Of a stretch of 64,000 nucleotides of DNA, positions 28,207 through 38,483 are shown piece after piece. A program made the translations under genes and the position numbers. The stretch's first letter is position 1; every line of letters starts with the position of its first letter. Source of the DNA: Nitrospirota bacterium (GTDB lineage Bacteria > Nitrospirota > Thermodesulfovibrionia > Thermodesulfovibrionales > Dissulfurispiraceae); assembly GCA_015233365.1 (NCBI GenBank), contig JADFXU010000004.1, positions 46,901-110,900 on the forward strand. Direction: 5' to 3'. The notes beneath the pieces are model-generated. The model worked only from the letters and a program-made list of their open reading frames with translations, was not told where the DNA came from and ran no database searches.

Positions 28207-28968
28207 TTATTTGGTTTTATTCCGGCAATTGTCCTGCAATGAGAGCAGTGCAACCGTAATGTTGTCAATGCCTCCTTTTTTATTGGCTTCGGCAACAAGG
28301 GCATCAGCGGATGTGTCGGGATCAAACTTATTGTCGTGTATAATTTTCAGGATCTCAGTGTCGGAAAGCATGTCTGTAAGTCCGTCAGAGCAGAGGAGGA
28401 GAACAGCCCCATTCGCTATTTCCATCTGGACAGATTCCGGACACAGCTCTTCTGATATCCCGACTGCCTGCGTGAGGGTGCGGGTCTTTTTATGAAAGAA
28501 CAGGCTCCGGATCAACGCATGCTGACCGATATAATTCTGGAAGGTATGGTCCTCAGTGATCTGCTGTATTTCCTTTTGTATAATGTAAGCGCGGCTGTCG
28601 CCGACATGACAGATGGATGCCATTCTGCCCTGCATCAGCAGAATGACAAGAGTCGTTCCCATGCCATGGCATTCCTTTGAGCACCGGGCTTTTTCTTTTA
28701 TAATCTTATGCGCATGGGCCACCGCTTCTGAAAGAAGGGCAGGGTCAACAGGCTTGCCGGGATTAAGATCAAGCTTGTCTTTAAGATAGGCATGGGCCTC
28801 ATTCACCGCCAGTTCACTGGCCACTTCGCCTCCACGGTGGCCGCCCCCGATACCGTCTGCAAGAAGTATCAGGCCTCTTTCGCTGTCGGACAATATCATG
28901 TCCTGGTTTATTTGTCGCCTCTTGCCTTTATCTGTTCTGCATTTTATCTGCACGATGCATTTTACCAT
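28207..28968 (-). CDS. PP2C-family serine/threonine protein phosphatase
   Basis: RRQINQDMILSD, LILLADGIGGGHRGGEVAS, CHVGDSRAYII, LLLCSDGLTDML, GGIDNITVALL. Confidence 0.92.
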   Translation of the reverse strand: MVKCIVQIKCRTDKGKRRQINQDMILSDSERGLILLADGIGGGHRGGEVASELAVNEAHAYLKDKLDLNPGKPVDPALLSEAVAHAHKIIKEKARCSKECHGMGTTLVILLMQGRMASICHVGDSRAYIIQKEIQQITEDHTFQNYIGQHALIRSLFFHKKTRTLTQAVGISEELCPESVQMEIANGAVLLLCSDGLTDMLSDTEILKIIHDNKFDPDTSADALVAEANKKGGIDNITVALLSLQDNCRNKTK

Positions 28969-29158
28969 ACGTAAATGGAATTTTCAGGAAGATTGTTTCA
29001 ATGCCGAATTGGTAGATGTCTGAACCAGCAATGCCTGGAATTGTTATAACTTTATGTATTTAGGACAAATTATATTATTGATAATTGCAACATTGTAGGT
29101 TAAACTACTCACTAAAGAAACGAAAAAACAATGGGGATCTGAACTCGCGAGGTGACTC

Positions 29159-31738
29159 ATGTTGTATCGTTTTAAGATGTTATTGAAAAGATTTGGAAAA
29201 GAGAAGTCTCGGCCCGGGGACGATACCTTACTTTTGAAGTATAATGCATACAAGAGTTTGATAACCCATAATACGTCCTCTTTAAGCACTCTTTCAGGTC
29301 TCGAACTTCTTTTGCGCGACATTAAGCCGTTTACCCTTGACTATTTTGTATTAAACATCGAGTCGCTTATAGTGTCTGTTGAAAATATTGTAAAGTCGTT
29401 GAATGAGCTATGTGCCGGAAAATATCAGGAGCTTTTTCATATCGTCGAAAACATAGGTGGAGAAGTGCTTGGGAAATTAAAACGTCCCAGGACATTTGAA
29501 AGCGAGGAACTGGTCCTGCCCCTTGAGAGTCTTTGCCGCGAGCGGCTTAATGATGTCGGCGGGAAGGCCGCAAATTTTGGAGAGATTCATAATAGCGTCA
29601 AACTTCCGGTGCCGCATGGATTTTCCATTACTGCTTATGCATGCTACTATTTTTTGAAATCCAACGGATTGATCGATCAAATAGCCGAGCTGATCAGGGG
29701 GCTTCGAGTTGAGGATACGGAAAGCCTCACGAGAGTGAGTGATGAAATCAAATCTTTGATTATGAATGCTGCGCTGCCCCCGGATTTGGAGCAGGCCATA
29801 CTGGATGGGGCAAAAGGGCTTAATACCGAAGCCGGCCCTGACCTGCGCTTGTCTGTCAGGAGCAGTGCCACTTGCGAGGATTCCGAAGCCTCGTTTGCCG
29901 GGCAGTACTCCTCGGTCCTGAACGTGAGCTGTAATAGTATCCTTGAAGCCTATAAGGAAGTTGTAGCATCCACCTTCTCCCCGCGGGCCATTTTTTATCG
30001 CCGCAATAAAGGGTACGCTGAAGACGACATAATAATGAGCGTCTTATGTTTGTCCATGGTGAATTCTGTGAAGAGCGGTGTTATGTATACGGTCGATCCG
30101 ACGGACCATAATATCAAAGACGTTATTATCAGCGCGGCCTGGGGTTTGGGTGTGAGTGTTGTGGACGGCTCTTCTGCGGTGGATCTCTATCGGGTGGGCA
30201 AGGTTGACGGAAAGATCAAAATGCGTGAGATCGCAGGGAAGATGCACCGGATAGTCATGGCCAGCCCTGAAGGGCTGCGTTCCGAGGATGTGCCTTCCAA
30301 TATGCGGAACGCCCCATGTCTCAGCGATGAAGAAATACGCCAATTGATGGACTACGGGACCAGGCTGGAAAATCACTATGGCGAGGCGCTGGATATCGAG
30401 TGGGCCGTTGATCAGGACGGACGCCTGCTTGTCCTTCAGGCCAGGGCACTTAATCCCATGACTGTCGAAGCCGATGCAGGACAGGCCGAACTTCCCTCTG
30501 AACCGAACGGAGCCTCAACTCACCCGGTTCTACTGGAAGGCGGCCATTGCGCGTCGCCCGGCGTAGCCACAGGTATCGCCTATGTGGTTACCTCCGACAG
30601 GGACCTCTCGGGAGTTGCCGAAGGCGCTATACTTATCGGGCCCCAAACTTCCCCGGCATTTGTCTCGATCATGGGGAGACTTCGGGGAATTATCACGGAC
30701 TTGGGGAGTATCACCGGCCACATGGCTGCGGTGGCGAGGGAATTTGATTTGCCTGCATTGGTAGCTACGGACAGGGCAACCCGGGTTATTCCCAACGGCG
30801 AGGAGATTACCCTGGATTCCTCCCGCAGGACCGTATACAAAGGCCGGGTGGAATCTCTCTTAAAGGAAAAAAAGAAGGCCAATCCCATGGAAGGCAGTCC
30901 GGTCTTTACGCTGGCACGGGAAGCTGTGAGCAAGATTGCCCCGCTTACCCTTACAGATCCTTACGCTGACAACTTTAACCCCCGCGGATGCCGGACAATA
31001 CACGATATCATCCGCCTGGGTCATGAAATATCCATGCGTGAGATGTTCAGGATCGGCGACTATCTGGATGACGACGAGGGCAAGGCGATACGCCTGCGTG
31101 TGAATCTGCCGATGGTCCTCTATTGCGTGGACCTTGGCGGCGGCATGCGCCTGGATCCCGGCAAAATTGTGGCAACCACGGAAGATTTGACCTCAACACC
31201 CTTCACGGCGCTTATCAATGGCATGACACATAAAGATATTAAATGGGTAGGCGGGGTTGGAATGAGCGTTGGCGACATGGCCTCGCTCTTTGCTCATTCA
31301 ATGATCTATGATCCCACTACGGAAGGCCGGTTCGGCGGGCCGAGTTATGCAGTTATATCAAAGGAATATCTAAACTTTAACTCCCGTCTCGGCTACCATT
31401 TCGCAGTGGTGGACTCTTATTGCGGACCTGAGGCGAATGAGAATTACATAACGTTTTCCTTCAAGGGGGGGGCCGCCAATATGAGGCGCAGGGAGCGGCG
31501 GGCCATGCTCATAGCCGTGATCCTGGAGCGGCTGGGCATGACCGTCGACCGAAACGGCGATATGGTGCGGGGGGAAATAAGGGAATGCAAAGCCGAGCAA
31601 TTGATTGATAAACTCGATCATTTGGGCAGACTGATGGGTGCCATGAGACTGGTCGATATGGCCATAACGGACGACAGCCAGATAGCATGGTATGCCGATG
31701 AATTCTTCAAGGGTAACTACTCCTTCGGCAAAGAGTGA
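29159..31738 (+). CDS. PEP/pyruvate-binding (PEP synthase/PPDK-like) multidomain protein
   Basis: LNDVGGKAANFGEI, RSSATCEDSEASFAGQYSSVLNV, swivelling domain GSITGHMAAVAREFDLPALVAT. Confidence 0.85.
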   Translation: MLYRFKMLLKRFGKEKSRPGDDTLLLKYNAYKSLITHNTSSLSTLSGLELLLRDIKPFTLDYFVLNIESLIVSVENIVKSLNELCAGKYQELFHIVENIGGEVLGKLKRPRTFESEELVLPLESLCRERLNDVGGKAANFGEIHNSVKLPVPHGFSITAYACYYFLKSNGLIDQIAELIRGLRVEDTESLTRVSDEIKSLIMNAALPPDLEQAILDGAKGLNTEAGPDLRLSVRSSATCEDSEASFAGQYSSVLNVSCNSILEAYKEVVASTFSPRAIFYRRNKGYAEDDIIMSVLCLSMVNSVKSGVMYTVDPTDHNIKDVIISAAWGLGVSVVDGSSAVDLYRVGKVDGKIKMREIAGKMHRIVMASPEGLRSEDVPSNMRNAPCLSDEEIRQLMDYGTRLENHYGEALDIEWAVDQDGRLLVLQARALNPMTVEADAGQAELPSEPNGASTHPVLLEGGHCASPGVATGIAYVVTSDRDLSGVAEGAILIGPQTSPAFVSIMGRLRGIITDLGSITGHMAAVAREFDLPALVATDRATRVIPNGEEITLDSSRRTVYKGRVESLLKEKKKANPMEGSPVFTLAREAVSKIAPLTLTDPYADNFNPRGCRTIHDIIRLGHEISMREMFRIGDYLDDDEGKAIRLRVNLPMVLYCVDLGGGMRLDPGKIVATTEDLTSTPFTALINGMTHKDIKWVGGVGMSVGDMASLFAHSMIYDPTTEGRFGGPSYAVISKEYLNFNSRLGYHFAVVDSYCGPEANENYITFSFKGGAANMRRRERRAMLIAVILERLGMTVDRNGDMVRGEIRECKAEQLIDKLDHLGRLMGAMRLVDMAITDDSQIAWYADEFFKGNYSFGKE

Positions 31739-31753
31739 AAAGACACGCGTGAG

Positions 31754-32398
31754 GTGATTATGGGTTCGGTTTGGATGATTATTGCATTCGCAACTGTGCT
31801 GCTGGTCATAATCTGGTATACGAGCACGGTCAATACCAAATATTATAAAGCGAAACAGGAGTTGACCAGGAAGGTAAATCTCTTCTCCAGGGACCACTTT
31901 ATTTCTTTTGACGGCACAGGCGCTCTGGCTATCGATAAAAAGACCCGCAAAATTCTTTTTGTGGAGCAGGAGGGAAGAAAACAAAAGGTTGTGTCATTCG
32001 AAGACATTCTTTCAGTGGAACTCATTGAAGACGCAACGACCATCACGAAGACCTCAGCCGCTGGGGTCCGCAAACTCGGACGGGAAACCATCGATACTTT
32101 GGTCACAGGTGCCTCTGCTGCCGGAGGATATCCTGCCGGCGATTCCCAAACTAAAGGTGCCGATCTCGTGCGCTGCATAGTGCTGCGTATCGTCATCGCC
32201 GATGTTCAGGACCCTTACCGATTGATATTCTTTTGGAATGACAGAGGCCGCGGTATTTCAAGGACGTCCGAACAATATGGGCAGGCGAGCGGCAAAGCCG
32301 ACCATTGGTGCGCTATGCTGCAGGTTATTATCAAGCAGGTTGATGAGGAGGAAGCACGACCCAGACAATCGGAGTGGCGTGCCAGTATGGTGGGCTGA
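31754..32398 (+). CDS. Hypothetical membrane-anchored protein
   Basis: N-terminal TM; good ORF between PEP-binding and GGDEF-like genes. Confidence 0.7.
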   Translation: MIMGSVWMIIAFATVLLVIIWYTSTVNTKYYKAKQELTRKVNLFSRDHFISFDGTGALAIDKKTRKILFVEQEGRKQKVVSFEDILSVELIEDATTITKTSAAGVRKLGRETIDTLVTGASAAGGYPAGDSQTKGADLVRCIVLRIVIADVQDPYRLIFFWNDRGRGISRTSEQYGQASGKADHWCAMLQVIIKQVDEEEARPRQSEWRASMVG

Positions 32399-33252
32399 TG
32401 CGAATAGAGCGTTTCGAAAGAAAGATCATTGGATACATCAAGAAGGAACCCGGCAGCAGGTCTTCGGTTATCTGGGTTGCGTATTCCATATTGTTGATCA
32501 CAGCGTTGGGCATAATAGAATACCTTACAGGAAATAAATTGAGAATGTCCTATTTTTACCTGCTTCCAGTAGGGCTTGTCGCCTTGAGGGCGGGGAAATT
32601 ATATGGCTACATGTTATCTGTCATAAGCGGAGTAACTATGGAGACAGTCGGTCTGTTTGCAGAAAAACAATCGCTTTTCTCCGTTGTTTCGTGTCTGAAC
32701 ATTTTACTGGTCAGCATGCTTTTTCTGTCGTTTGTATTATTAGTGTGTGCCCTTCAAAAAGCGTATTGCAATGAGGTAAGAACTTCAAGGCTGGATAATC
32801 TTACCGGCCTGATGAACGTGAAATCCTTTAGTGAGGTGCTTATAAAGGAAATCGAAAGGTGTCGCCGCTTTAAGCATCCTTTTTCCATGGCCTATATCGG
32901 CTGTGACAATTTCAGGATTGCAAATGAAAAATTGGAAGGAAGTTCCGGAGACGGCATATTAAGGCTCGTGGCTGAGTGCATGAGATCGACATTGAGAAGT
33001 ACGGATGTTGTTGCTCGTGTCCATAATGCTGAATTTGCCATGTTGTTGACCGAAAGCGACAATACAGCAGCCAAACTTGCGATGGGAAAGCTGGAATCGA
33101 GGCTGAAAGAAATAATTACGCAGCACTACCCTGAATTAAAATTCAGCATAGGCATTGTAAGCTTTACAAAGTGCCCATATTCTTTCAAGGAAGTATTGGA
33201 CATGGCTGAAATGGCCATGCATGAATGCATGCTTTGCGCCCCCGCCTTATAA
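32398..33252 (+). CDS. Membrane protein with degenerate GGDEF domain
   Basis: RLDNLTGLMNVKSFSEVLIKEIERCRRFKHPFSMAYIGCDNFR...DVVARVHNAEFAMLL; ATG overlaps the upstream stop. Confidence 0.8.
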   Translation: MRIERFERKIIGYIKKEPGSRSSVIWVAYSILLITALGIIEYLTGNKLRMSYFYLLPVGLVALRAGKLYGYMLSVISGVTMETVGLFAEKQSLFSVVSCLNILLVSMLFLSFVLLVCALQKAYCNEVRTSRLDNLTGLMNVKSFSEVLIKEIERCRRFKHPFSMAYIGCDNFRIANEKLEGSSGDGILRLVAECMRSTLRSTDVVARVHNAEFAMLLTESDNTAAKLAMGKLESRLKEIITQHYPELKFSIGIVSFTKCPYSFKEVLDMAEMAMHECMLCAPAL

Positions 33253-33305
33253 TTTTGCCATAGTGCCATATGATTGCCATGGTGTATGTTACAATTAGAA
33301 ATCGC

Positions 33306-33626
33306 ATGAAACCGATAAACACAAACCTGCAAACGCGCCTGTATCTCATTTCGGCTGTTATCCTGCTGGTCGGCCTGGGCAGCGCCATCCTGATTTATCT
33401 GACGGCTGATAATTCTTCAGACAGCGATCTGGGACTCGAAAATTCCAAGATGTATATGCATAATCTGGAACTGTATGGCGGAAAGGCGAATGTGATTGCG
33501 AATGAATTCAGGAACTGGTTCGACGGGTTATGGCATGGCAAATCCCTTGCATTCACAGTGGCCTTTGTGACGGTTTCTTTATCCTTCGGGTTTTTCTTCG
33601 CTGCCAGGCATTCTCCATCCGACTGA
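33306..33626 (+). CDS. Hypothetical membrane protein with two TM helices
   Basis: ORF 33270..33626; likely start MKPINTNLQTRLYLISAVILLVGLG. Confidence 0.6.
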   Translation: MKPINTNLQTRLYLISAVILLVGLGSAILIYLTADNSSDSDLGLENSKMYMHNLELYGGKANVIANEFRNWFDGLWHGKSLAFTVAFVTVSLSFGFFFAARHSPSD

Positions 33627-33683
33627 GTCCTCTCGCCCGCTGGTTACCCTTGGACTTAATCGGCGTATTATGGTATGTTAGTT

Positions 33684-33849
33684 GACGGTCTCGTAAGAAA
33701 TTCATATGCTGCGTTCCACCCCAGTAAGTCTGCGACTTACCGGGGACCCCGGGCGTTGCGCTGCATCCTTCGTCACTGCGGCGTACACAAAGTACGCCTC
33801 ATTCCTTAGGATTTGCGCGCCTTGCCTATGAATTTTTTACGAAATCGTC
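33684..33849. mobile_element. MITE/REP-like palindromic element, 166 bp
   Basis: GACGGTCTCGTAAGAAATTCATA / TATGAATTTTTTACGAAATCGTC (20/23), internal GTAAGTC-TGC-GACTTAC and GGCGTAC-ACAAA-GTACGCC hairpins. Confidence 0.7.
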
Positions 33850-33867
33850 TGTTTTTTAGTGTCAATT

Positions 33868-34902
33868 ATGGAAGAATTTACTTACAAAAAAGCCGGTGTT
33901 GATATTGACGAGGGTGACCGTCTTGTCCGCCTTATCTCGCCTATTGTTAAGAAAACATTCAGGCCCGAAGTGCTTACTGATATCGGTTCTTTCGGCGCCT
34001 TATTCAAGCTCGATACCGGGCGCTACAAGGAGCCTGTGCTGGTGAGCGGCACCGATGGCGTAGGGACAAAACTTAAAATCGCCTTTCTGACGGATAAGCA
34101 CGATACGGTAGGCATAGACCTCGTGGCCATGTGCGTCAATGACATACTTACTCTCGGGGCCGAGCCGCTTTTTTTCCTGGATTATTTTGCGACCGGGAAA
34201 CTGGATGCTGATAAGGCAAAAGATGTTGTGAAGGGTATTGCGGACGGCTGCAGGGAGGCTGGATGCGCCCTGATCGGGGGCGAGACCGCCGAAATGCCGG
34301 ATTTTTATCAGGGCGGGGAATACGATCTGGCCGGTTTTGCAGTCGGCGTGGTGGAGAAAGGCGGCATAATCAATGGGGAACGCATTGAAGCCGGCGATGC
34401 TATTATCGGGGTCGCATCGAGCGGTCTTCACAGCAATGGATATTCCCTGGCGCGGAAAGTATTCTTTGAAGCCGCGGGATTCACGGTGGACAAATACATG
34501 CCTGAGTTGAGCGCCACGCTTGGAGAGGTGCTGCTTGCCCCGACTAAAATATACGTCAATGCCTTTAAAGCGATTAAGGACCATGTCGACATAAAAGGCA
34601 TGGCGCATATAACAGGAGGAGGCATAACGGGCAACTTACCGAGAATCATAGGGGAGGGGCTTACTGCCGTTATAAGGGAGAATTCATGGCCTGTGCCCCA
34701 TGTGTTCACGATGCTGCGGAAGCTGGGCAGTATTCCGGACGGCGAGATGAAAAAAACATTTAATTTGGGTGTCGGTTATGTTATAGTAATACCGGAAAAA
34801 GCTTCTGAGCTGTCCATTTCAAGACTGAAACAATATGGATATGATGCGTATCATATTGGTAATGTTGAAAAAGGAGAGACGGAAAAAATACTTTATGTAT
34901 AG
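33868..34902 (+). CDS. purM: Phosphoribosylformylglycinamidine cyclo-ligase
   Basis: TYKKAGVDIDEGDRLV, LVSGTDGVGTKLKIAF, IGGETAEMPDFY, HITGGGITGNLPR. Confidence 0.95.
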   Translation: MEEFTYKKAGVDIDEGDRLVRLISPIVKKTFRPEVLTDIGSFGALFKLDTGRYKEPVLVSGTDGVGTKLKIAFLTDKHDTVGIDLVAMCVNDILTLGAEPLFFLDYFATGKLDADKAKDVVKGIADGCREAGCALIGGETAEMPDFYQGGEYDLAGFAVGVVEKGGIINGERIEAGDAIIGVASSGLHSNGYSLARKVFFEAAGFTVDKYMPELSATLGEVLLAPTKIYVNAFKAIKDHVDIKGMAHITGGGITGNLPRIIGEGLTAVIRENSWPVPHVFTMLRKLGSIPDGEMKKTFNLGVGYVIVIPEKASELSISRLKQYGYDAYHIGNVEKGETEKILYV

Positions 34903-35773
34903 GGCAAGGAAGCTCCTGAGAAAGCTTTTCACTCCAGTCAGCATAATGCTCATCCCCCATGACAGTAAGCGAACTATCAATTTCAAATTGCCCTCAATAG
35001 GTGTTGTTTTGTCGGTTATCCTGTGGCTGGTGGGAACGATTTATGTCATATCTGCTGCAGTTGGCACTGTTGAATACTACCGCATGAAAAACAAACTCAG
35101 TTTTTATAGCGCTAGGTTCACGGAATTACAGTCCACTATGGTCACGCTGAAGAATGCCCAGATGGAATTTGAAAGGCTGCTTTCATTCAAGAGCAAGAAC
35201 AAGATTCTCGAAAATATCGACGGCAAGGCCGCAACCAAAGTTGCTGCCTATGACGAAGGTTCCATGGATATGGACGTATTGCAGGAACAGATAAAGAAGA
35301 CAATTGAAGGTGTCGGAGCAATAAGAGATTTCTTAAAAGAGCAGAAAGACGTTTATATGGCGACGCCGAGAGGATGGCCTGTCGATGGCCGGGTCACTTC
35401 AGAATTCGGCCCGAGGGAGAACCCTAAAGACGGGAGCCCGGAATTTCATTCAGGACTCGACATATCGGTCGCAGCGGGAACTCCGGTGCGGGTCACTGCT
35501 GACGGGATCGTCAGCTTTGCCGGATGGAGCTCCGGGAGTGGAAATCTGGTAGCAATCGAACACGGTTTCGGCAATTCCACGCTTTATGCTCATAATACTT
35601 CAATTACCGTGAAGGTTGGGCAAAGGGTCAAGAGAGGCGATATAATTTCTTACTCGGGCTCGACGGGTGATTCCACAGGACCTCATGTTCACTATGAAGT
35701 CAGGCACAACGGCAAGGCTATAAATCCACGGGAATTTATCATGGAGGCAAAAAATGTTCACAAACAAAAATAA
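34895..35773 (+). CDS. M23-family metallopeptidase with N-terminal TM/coiled coil
   Basis: TSEFGPRENPKDGSPEFHSGLDISVAAGTPV...STGDSTGPHVHYEV. Confidence 0.92.
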   Translation: MYRARKLLRKLFTPVSIMLIPHDSKRTINFKLPSIGVVLSVILWLVGTIYVISAAVGTVEYYRMKNKLSFYSARFTELQSTMVTLKNAQMEFERLLSFKSKNKILENIDGKAATKVAAYDEGSMDMDVLQEQIKKTIEGVGAIRDFLKEQKDVYMATPRGWPVDGRVTSEFGPRENPKDGSPEFHSGLDISVAAGTPVRVTADGIVSFAGWSSGSGNLVAIEHGFGNSTLYAHNTSITVKVGQRVKRGDIISYSGSTGDSTGPHVHYEVRHNGKAINPREFIMEAKNVHKQK

Positions 35774-36134
35774 TAAACTTGAGGCCCTGATAGGTCCCAA
35801 TTCGGATTTCAAAGGAGATATCACAACTCAGGGCACATTTAGAATCGATGGCTCCTTTACCGGCAATATAGTTGCTGATTGGGTCATTCTAGGTGACAAC
35901 GCCTCGATCAAAGGAGACATATCGGCGCGTTCGGTGATTATCGGCGGCAAGGTAGTCGGCAATGTGAAAGCCGAGGAGCTTGTGGAGATCAAAAATACGG
36001 GTCAACTCGCCGGAGATATCAGCACAAGAAAGCTGTCTGTTGCCGAAGGCGGTGTTTTTGAGGGACGTTCTCTGGTACAAAAGGATGAATCCAAGATAGT
36101 CGATTTTCCATCGAAAGAATCGGCGGGCTCTTAA
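35754..36134 (+). CDS. Bactofilin-family polymer-forming protein
   Basis: LIGPNSDFKGDITTQGTFRIDGSFTGNIVADWVILGDNASIKGDISARSVIIGGKVVGNV. Confidence 0.92.
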   Translation: MFTNKNNKLEALIGPNSDFKGDITTQGTFRIDGSFTGNIVADWVILGDNASIKGDISARSVIIGGKVVGNVKAEELVEIKNTGQLAGDISTRKLSVAEGGVFEGRSLVQKDESKIVDFPSKESAGS

Positions 36135-37042
36135 CTCTCAGCTTTTTTGACAGGAACGAGCAGCAGCGGTATCCTGCTTCGGCTTGATAATTTGTGGCTC
36201 ACACTGCCTTGCCAGAAAGCGTCCATCCCTGTTTTCCCATGGGTGGCCATGACAATGAGATCGATTTGAAGTTTCCTGGCCGAGTCGTCGATTACAACGG
36301 CGGGATCGCCCCTGAGTACGTGGGCAATTGCTTCAATCCCCTGGCTGCCAAACTCTTTGACGTGGTTCTGAAGATACTCTTCGGCGTTTTCAACCGACAT
36401 CTCCAATATTTGAGACATTGTTCCCGGCAAAAACCTGCTGGTCACGGCCCCTTGTCCTGAAAGGTCGCCGAAACCCGGAATAACTACTGCCAGATGCAGA
36501 AGCGCGCCGCTCGTCCTCGCCAACTCCTTTGAGACAGGCAGGGACTGTTCATGGTCCGGGTTGCCATCCAGGGGCAACAGGAGTGCCCTGCACGAAAATT
36601 CCGGAATACTTCCATCTCCGATCGGACGTGTAATAAGTACGGGGAGGGACCCCAGTGAGATGATTTTCTGGGCAATGCTTCCAAATAACAGGTGGAGCGC
36701 CTTGCCGCGACCATGCGAGCACATTATAATCAGGTCATGATGCAATTCATCAGCGTGATCAACGATGCTTTCGGCCACGTTATCCACTTCTGTTGTGTGC
36801 ACATGAAAATCAACCTTGACCCCGCGCGGGAAGGCCCTCAGGGCGGTTTCCCTCAAATACTCTGTCGCTTCGTCAGTATTCCTCAGATGCGTCTGACCGT
36901 GGACTTCACTCGGAGCGTTCCTCTCTATGACGTGGATCAGGGTTACAACCGCATTGAATTCTTCGGAGATAAAAGCCGCAGCCGGCAGCGCCGCCTCTGC
37001 CATCCTGGAGCCGTCTAACGGGACTAGTATGTGCCTGAACAT
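36131..37042 (-). CDS. Universal stress protein, tandem UspA domains
   Basis: FRHILVPLDGSRMAEAALP...IDLIVMATHGKTGMDAFWQGSVSHKL. Confidence 0.92.
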   Translation of the reverse strand: MFRHILVPLDGSRMAEAALPAAAFISEEFNAVVTLIHVIERNAPSEVHGQTHLRNTDEATEYLRETALRAFPRGVKVDFHVHTTEVDNVAESIVDHADELHHDLIIMCSHGRGKALHLLFGSIAQKIISLGSLPVLITRPIGDGSIPEFSCRALLLPLDGNPDHEQSLPVSKELARTSGALLHLAVVIPGFGDLSGQGAVTSRFLPGTMSQILEMSVENAEEYLQNHVKEFGSQGIEAIAHVLRGDPAVVIDDSARKLQIDLIVMATHGKTGMDAFWQGSVSHKLSSRSRIPLLLVPVKKAES

Positions 37043-37053
37043 ATTATCACCCC

Positions 37054-38379
37054 TTAAAATAGCGTATCATAAATAAGGTAAATATTTAGTGCAATAATGA
37101 ATGCCGCGATCAGGCCGGTAAGAGCGGTAGTGGTTCGTCTGTTGACCAATTGTCCCATGATATCCTTGCGGCATGTAAACATTACGAGCGGCACAATGGC
37201 AAAAGGCAATCCGAAACTAAGCACCACCTGACTCAGCACAAGAGTCCGGGTCGGGTCTAACCGCATAGCTATCACAACTATCGCCGGCGTCATTGTCACC
37301 AGCCGGCGCAGCCATATCGGAATGTGCCTCTGAAGAAAGCCCTGCATGATGACCTGACCGGCACTGGTCCCTACTGTTGAGGACGAGAGTCCGGACACCA
37401 GCAGTGAAATGGAAAAAACCCATTTTGCGGCCTTACCCAGCAGAGGTTCGAGTGTCCGATGTGCCTCTTCAATTGATGCAATATGCGATAAACCGGATTT
37501 GTGGAATGTGGACGCCGCCATTATCAGCATGGCTGCGTTGACAAGGCTTGCAATTCCCATGGCGATGACCACGTCCGCAATCTCGTAGCGATAGAGTTTA
37601 AGCAACTGGTTTTTATCTTTTACTACTATACGTCCCTGTGTCAACGCTGAATGCAGGAAAATAACATGCGGCATGACAGTGGCTCCCAGTATACCGGAGG
37701 CCAGCAGAACGCTTTCCGATCCCGAGAATTGGGGAATGACGGCATGGTACAGGACCTCTCCCCATAGAGGCTTATCAATGGCGGTCTCGATCAGATAGCA
37801 AAGCGCTATCACCCCCACCATCGAGGATATGACTGCTTCCAGTGGCCGGAAACCGTAGCGTTCGAGGCCTAGAATGAGGAGCGTCGAAATAGCAGTGAGA
37901 ACGGCGCCTGCCAGAAGAGGTATCCCGAACAACAGATTGAAGCCCAAAGCCGCCCCTAAAAATTCTGCAAGGTCGGTAGCCATAGCCACCAGTTCCATCA
38001 GGACCCACATGGCGATAACCACGGGTTTTGAGAAATTCTTCCTGCAGTGTTCCGCCAGGTTCATTCCGGTTGCTATGCCCAACTTGGCAGACAGCGTTTG
38101 AATAAGCATTGCCATCAGGTTGCTGGCCATAATGACCCAGAGCAGCAAATACCCGAATTGTGCGCCGCCCTGAATATTGGTTGCAAAATTACCAGGGTCT
38201 ACATACGCCACACTGGCGATAAATGCGGGACCCAAAAAGGGCATCAGGCGTGACAGGCGGTTCTTCTTCTGACTGCCTTCCAGGACGTTTCGGGCTGCTT
38301 CAATCGTCTGTAAATCCGTGAATTTCCCGGTGTTCTGAGATTTGTCTTTAGCCATTTTCTCTTTACCCAAAAATATCAT
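37054..38379 (-). CDS. Nramp-family divalent metal transporter
   Basis: FLGPAFIASVAYVDPGNFATNIQGGAQFGY; GATVMPHVIFLHSAL. Confidence 0.93.
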   Translation of the reverse strand: MIFLGKEKMAKDKSQNTGKFTDLQTIEAARNVLEGSQKKNRLSRLMPFLGPAFIASVAYVDPGNFATNIQGGAQFGYLLLWVIMASNLMAMLIQTLSAKLGIATGMNLAEHCRKNFSKPVVIAMWVLMELVAMATDLAEFLGAALGFNLLFGIPLLAGAVLTAISTLLILGLERYGFRPLEAVISSMVGVIALCYLIETAIDKPLWGEVLYHAVIPQFSGSESVLLASGILGATVMPHVIFLHSALTQGRIVVKDKNQLLKLYRYEIADVVIAMGIASLVNAAMLIMAASTFHKSGLSHIASIEEAHRTLEPLLGKAAKWVFSISLLVSGLSSSTVGTSAGQVIMQGFLQRHIPIWLRRLVTMTPAIVVIAMRLDPTRTLVLSQVVLSFGLPFAIVPLVMFTCRKDIMGQLVNRRTTTALTGLIAAFIIALNIYLIYDTLF

Positions 38380-38483
38380 ATTAATAATTCAATAACAACC
38401 TTCGTGCTATAATTATATCAAACTAAATTTATCGTATCGCGGAACACCTGACGCCAAATGCAGAAAAAACGGGGAGATTTTAG

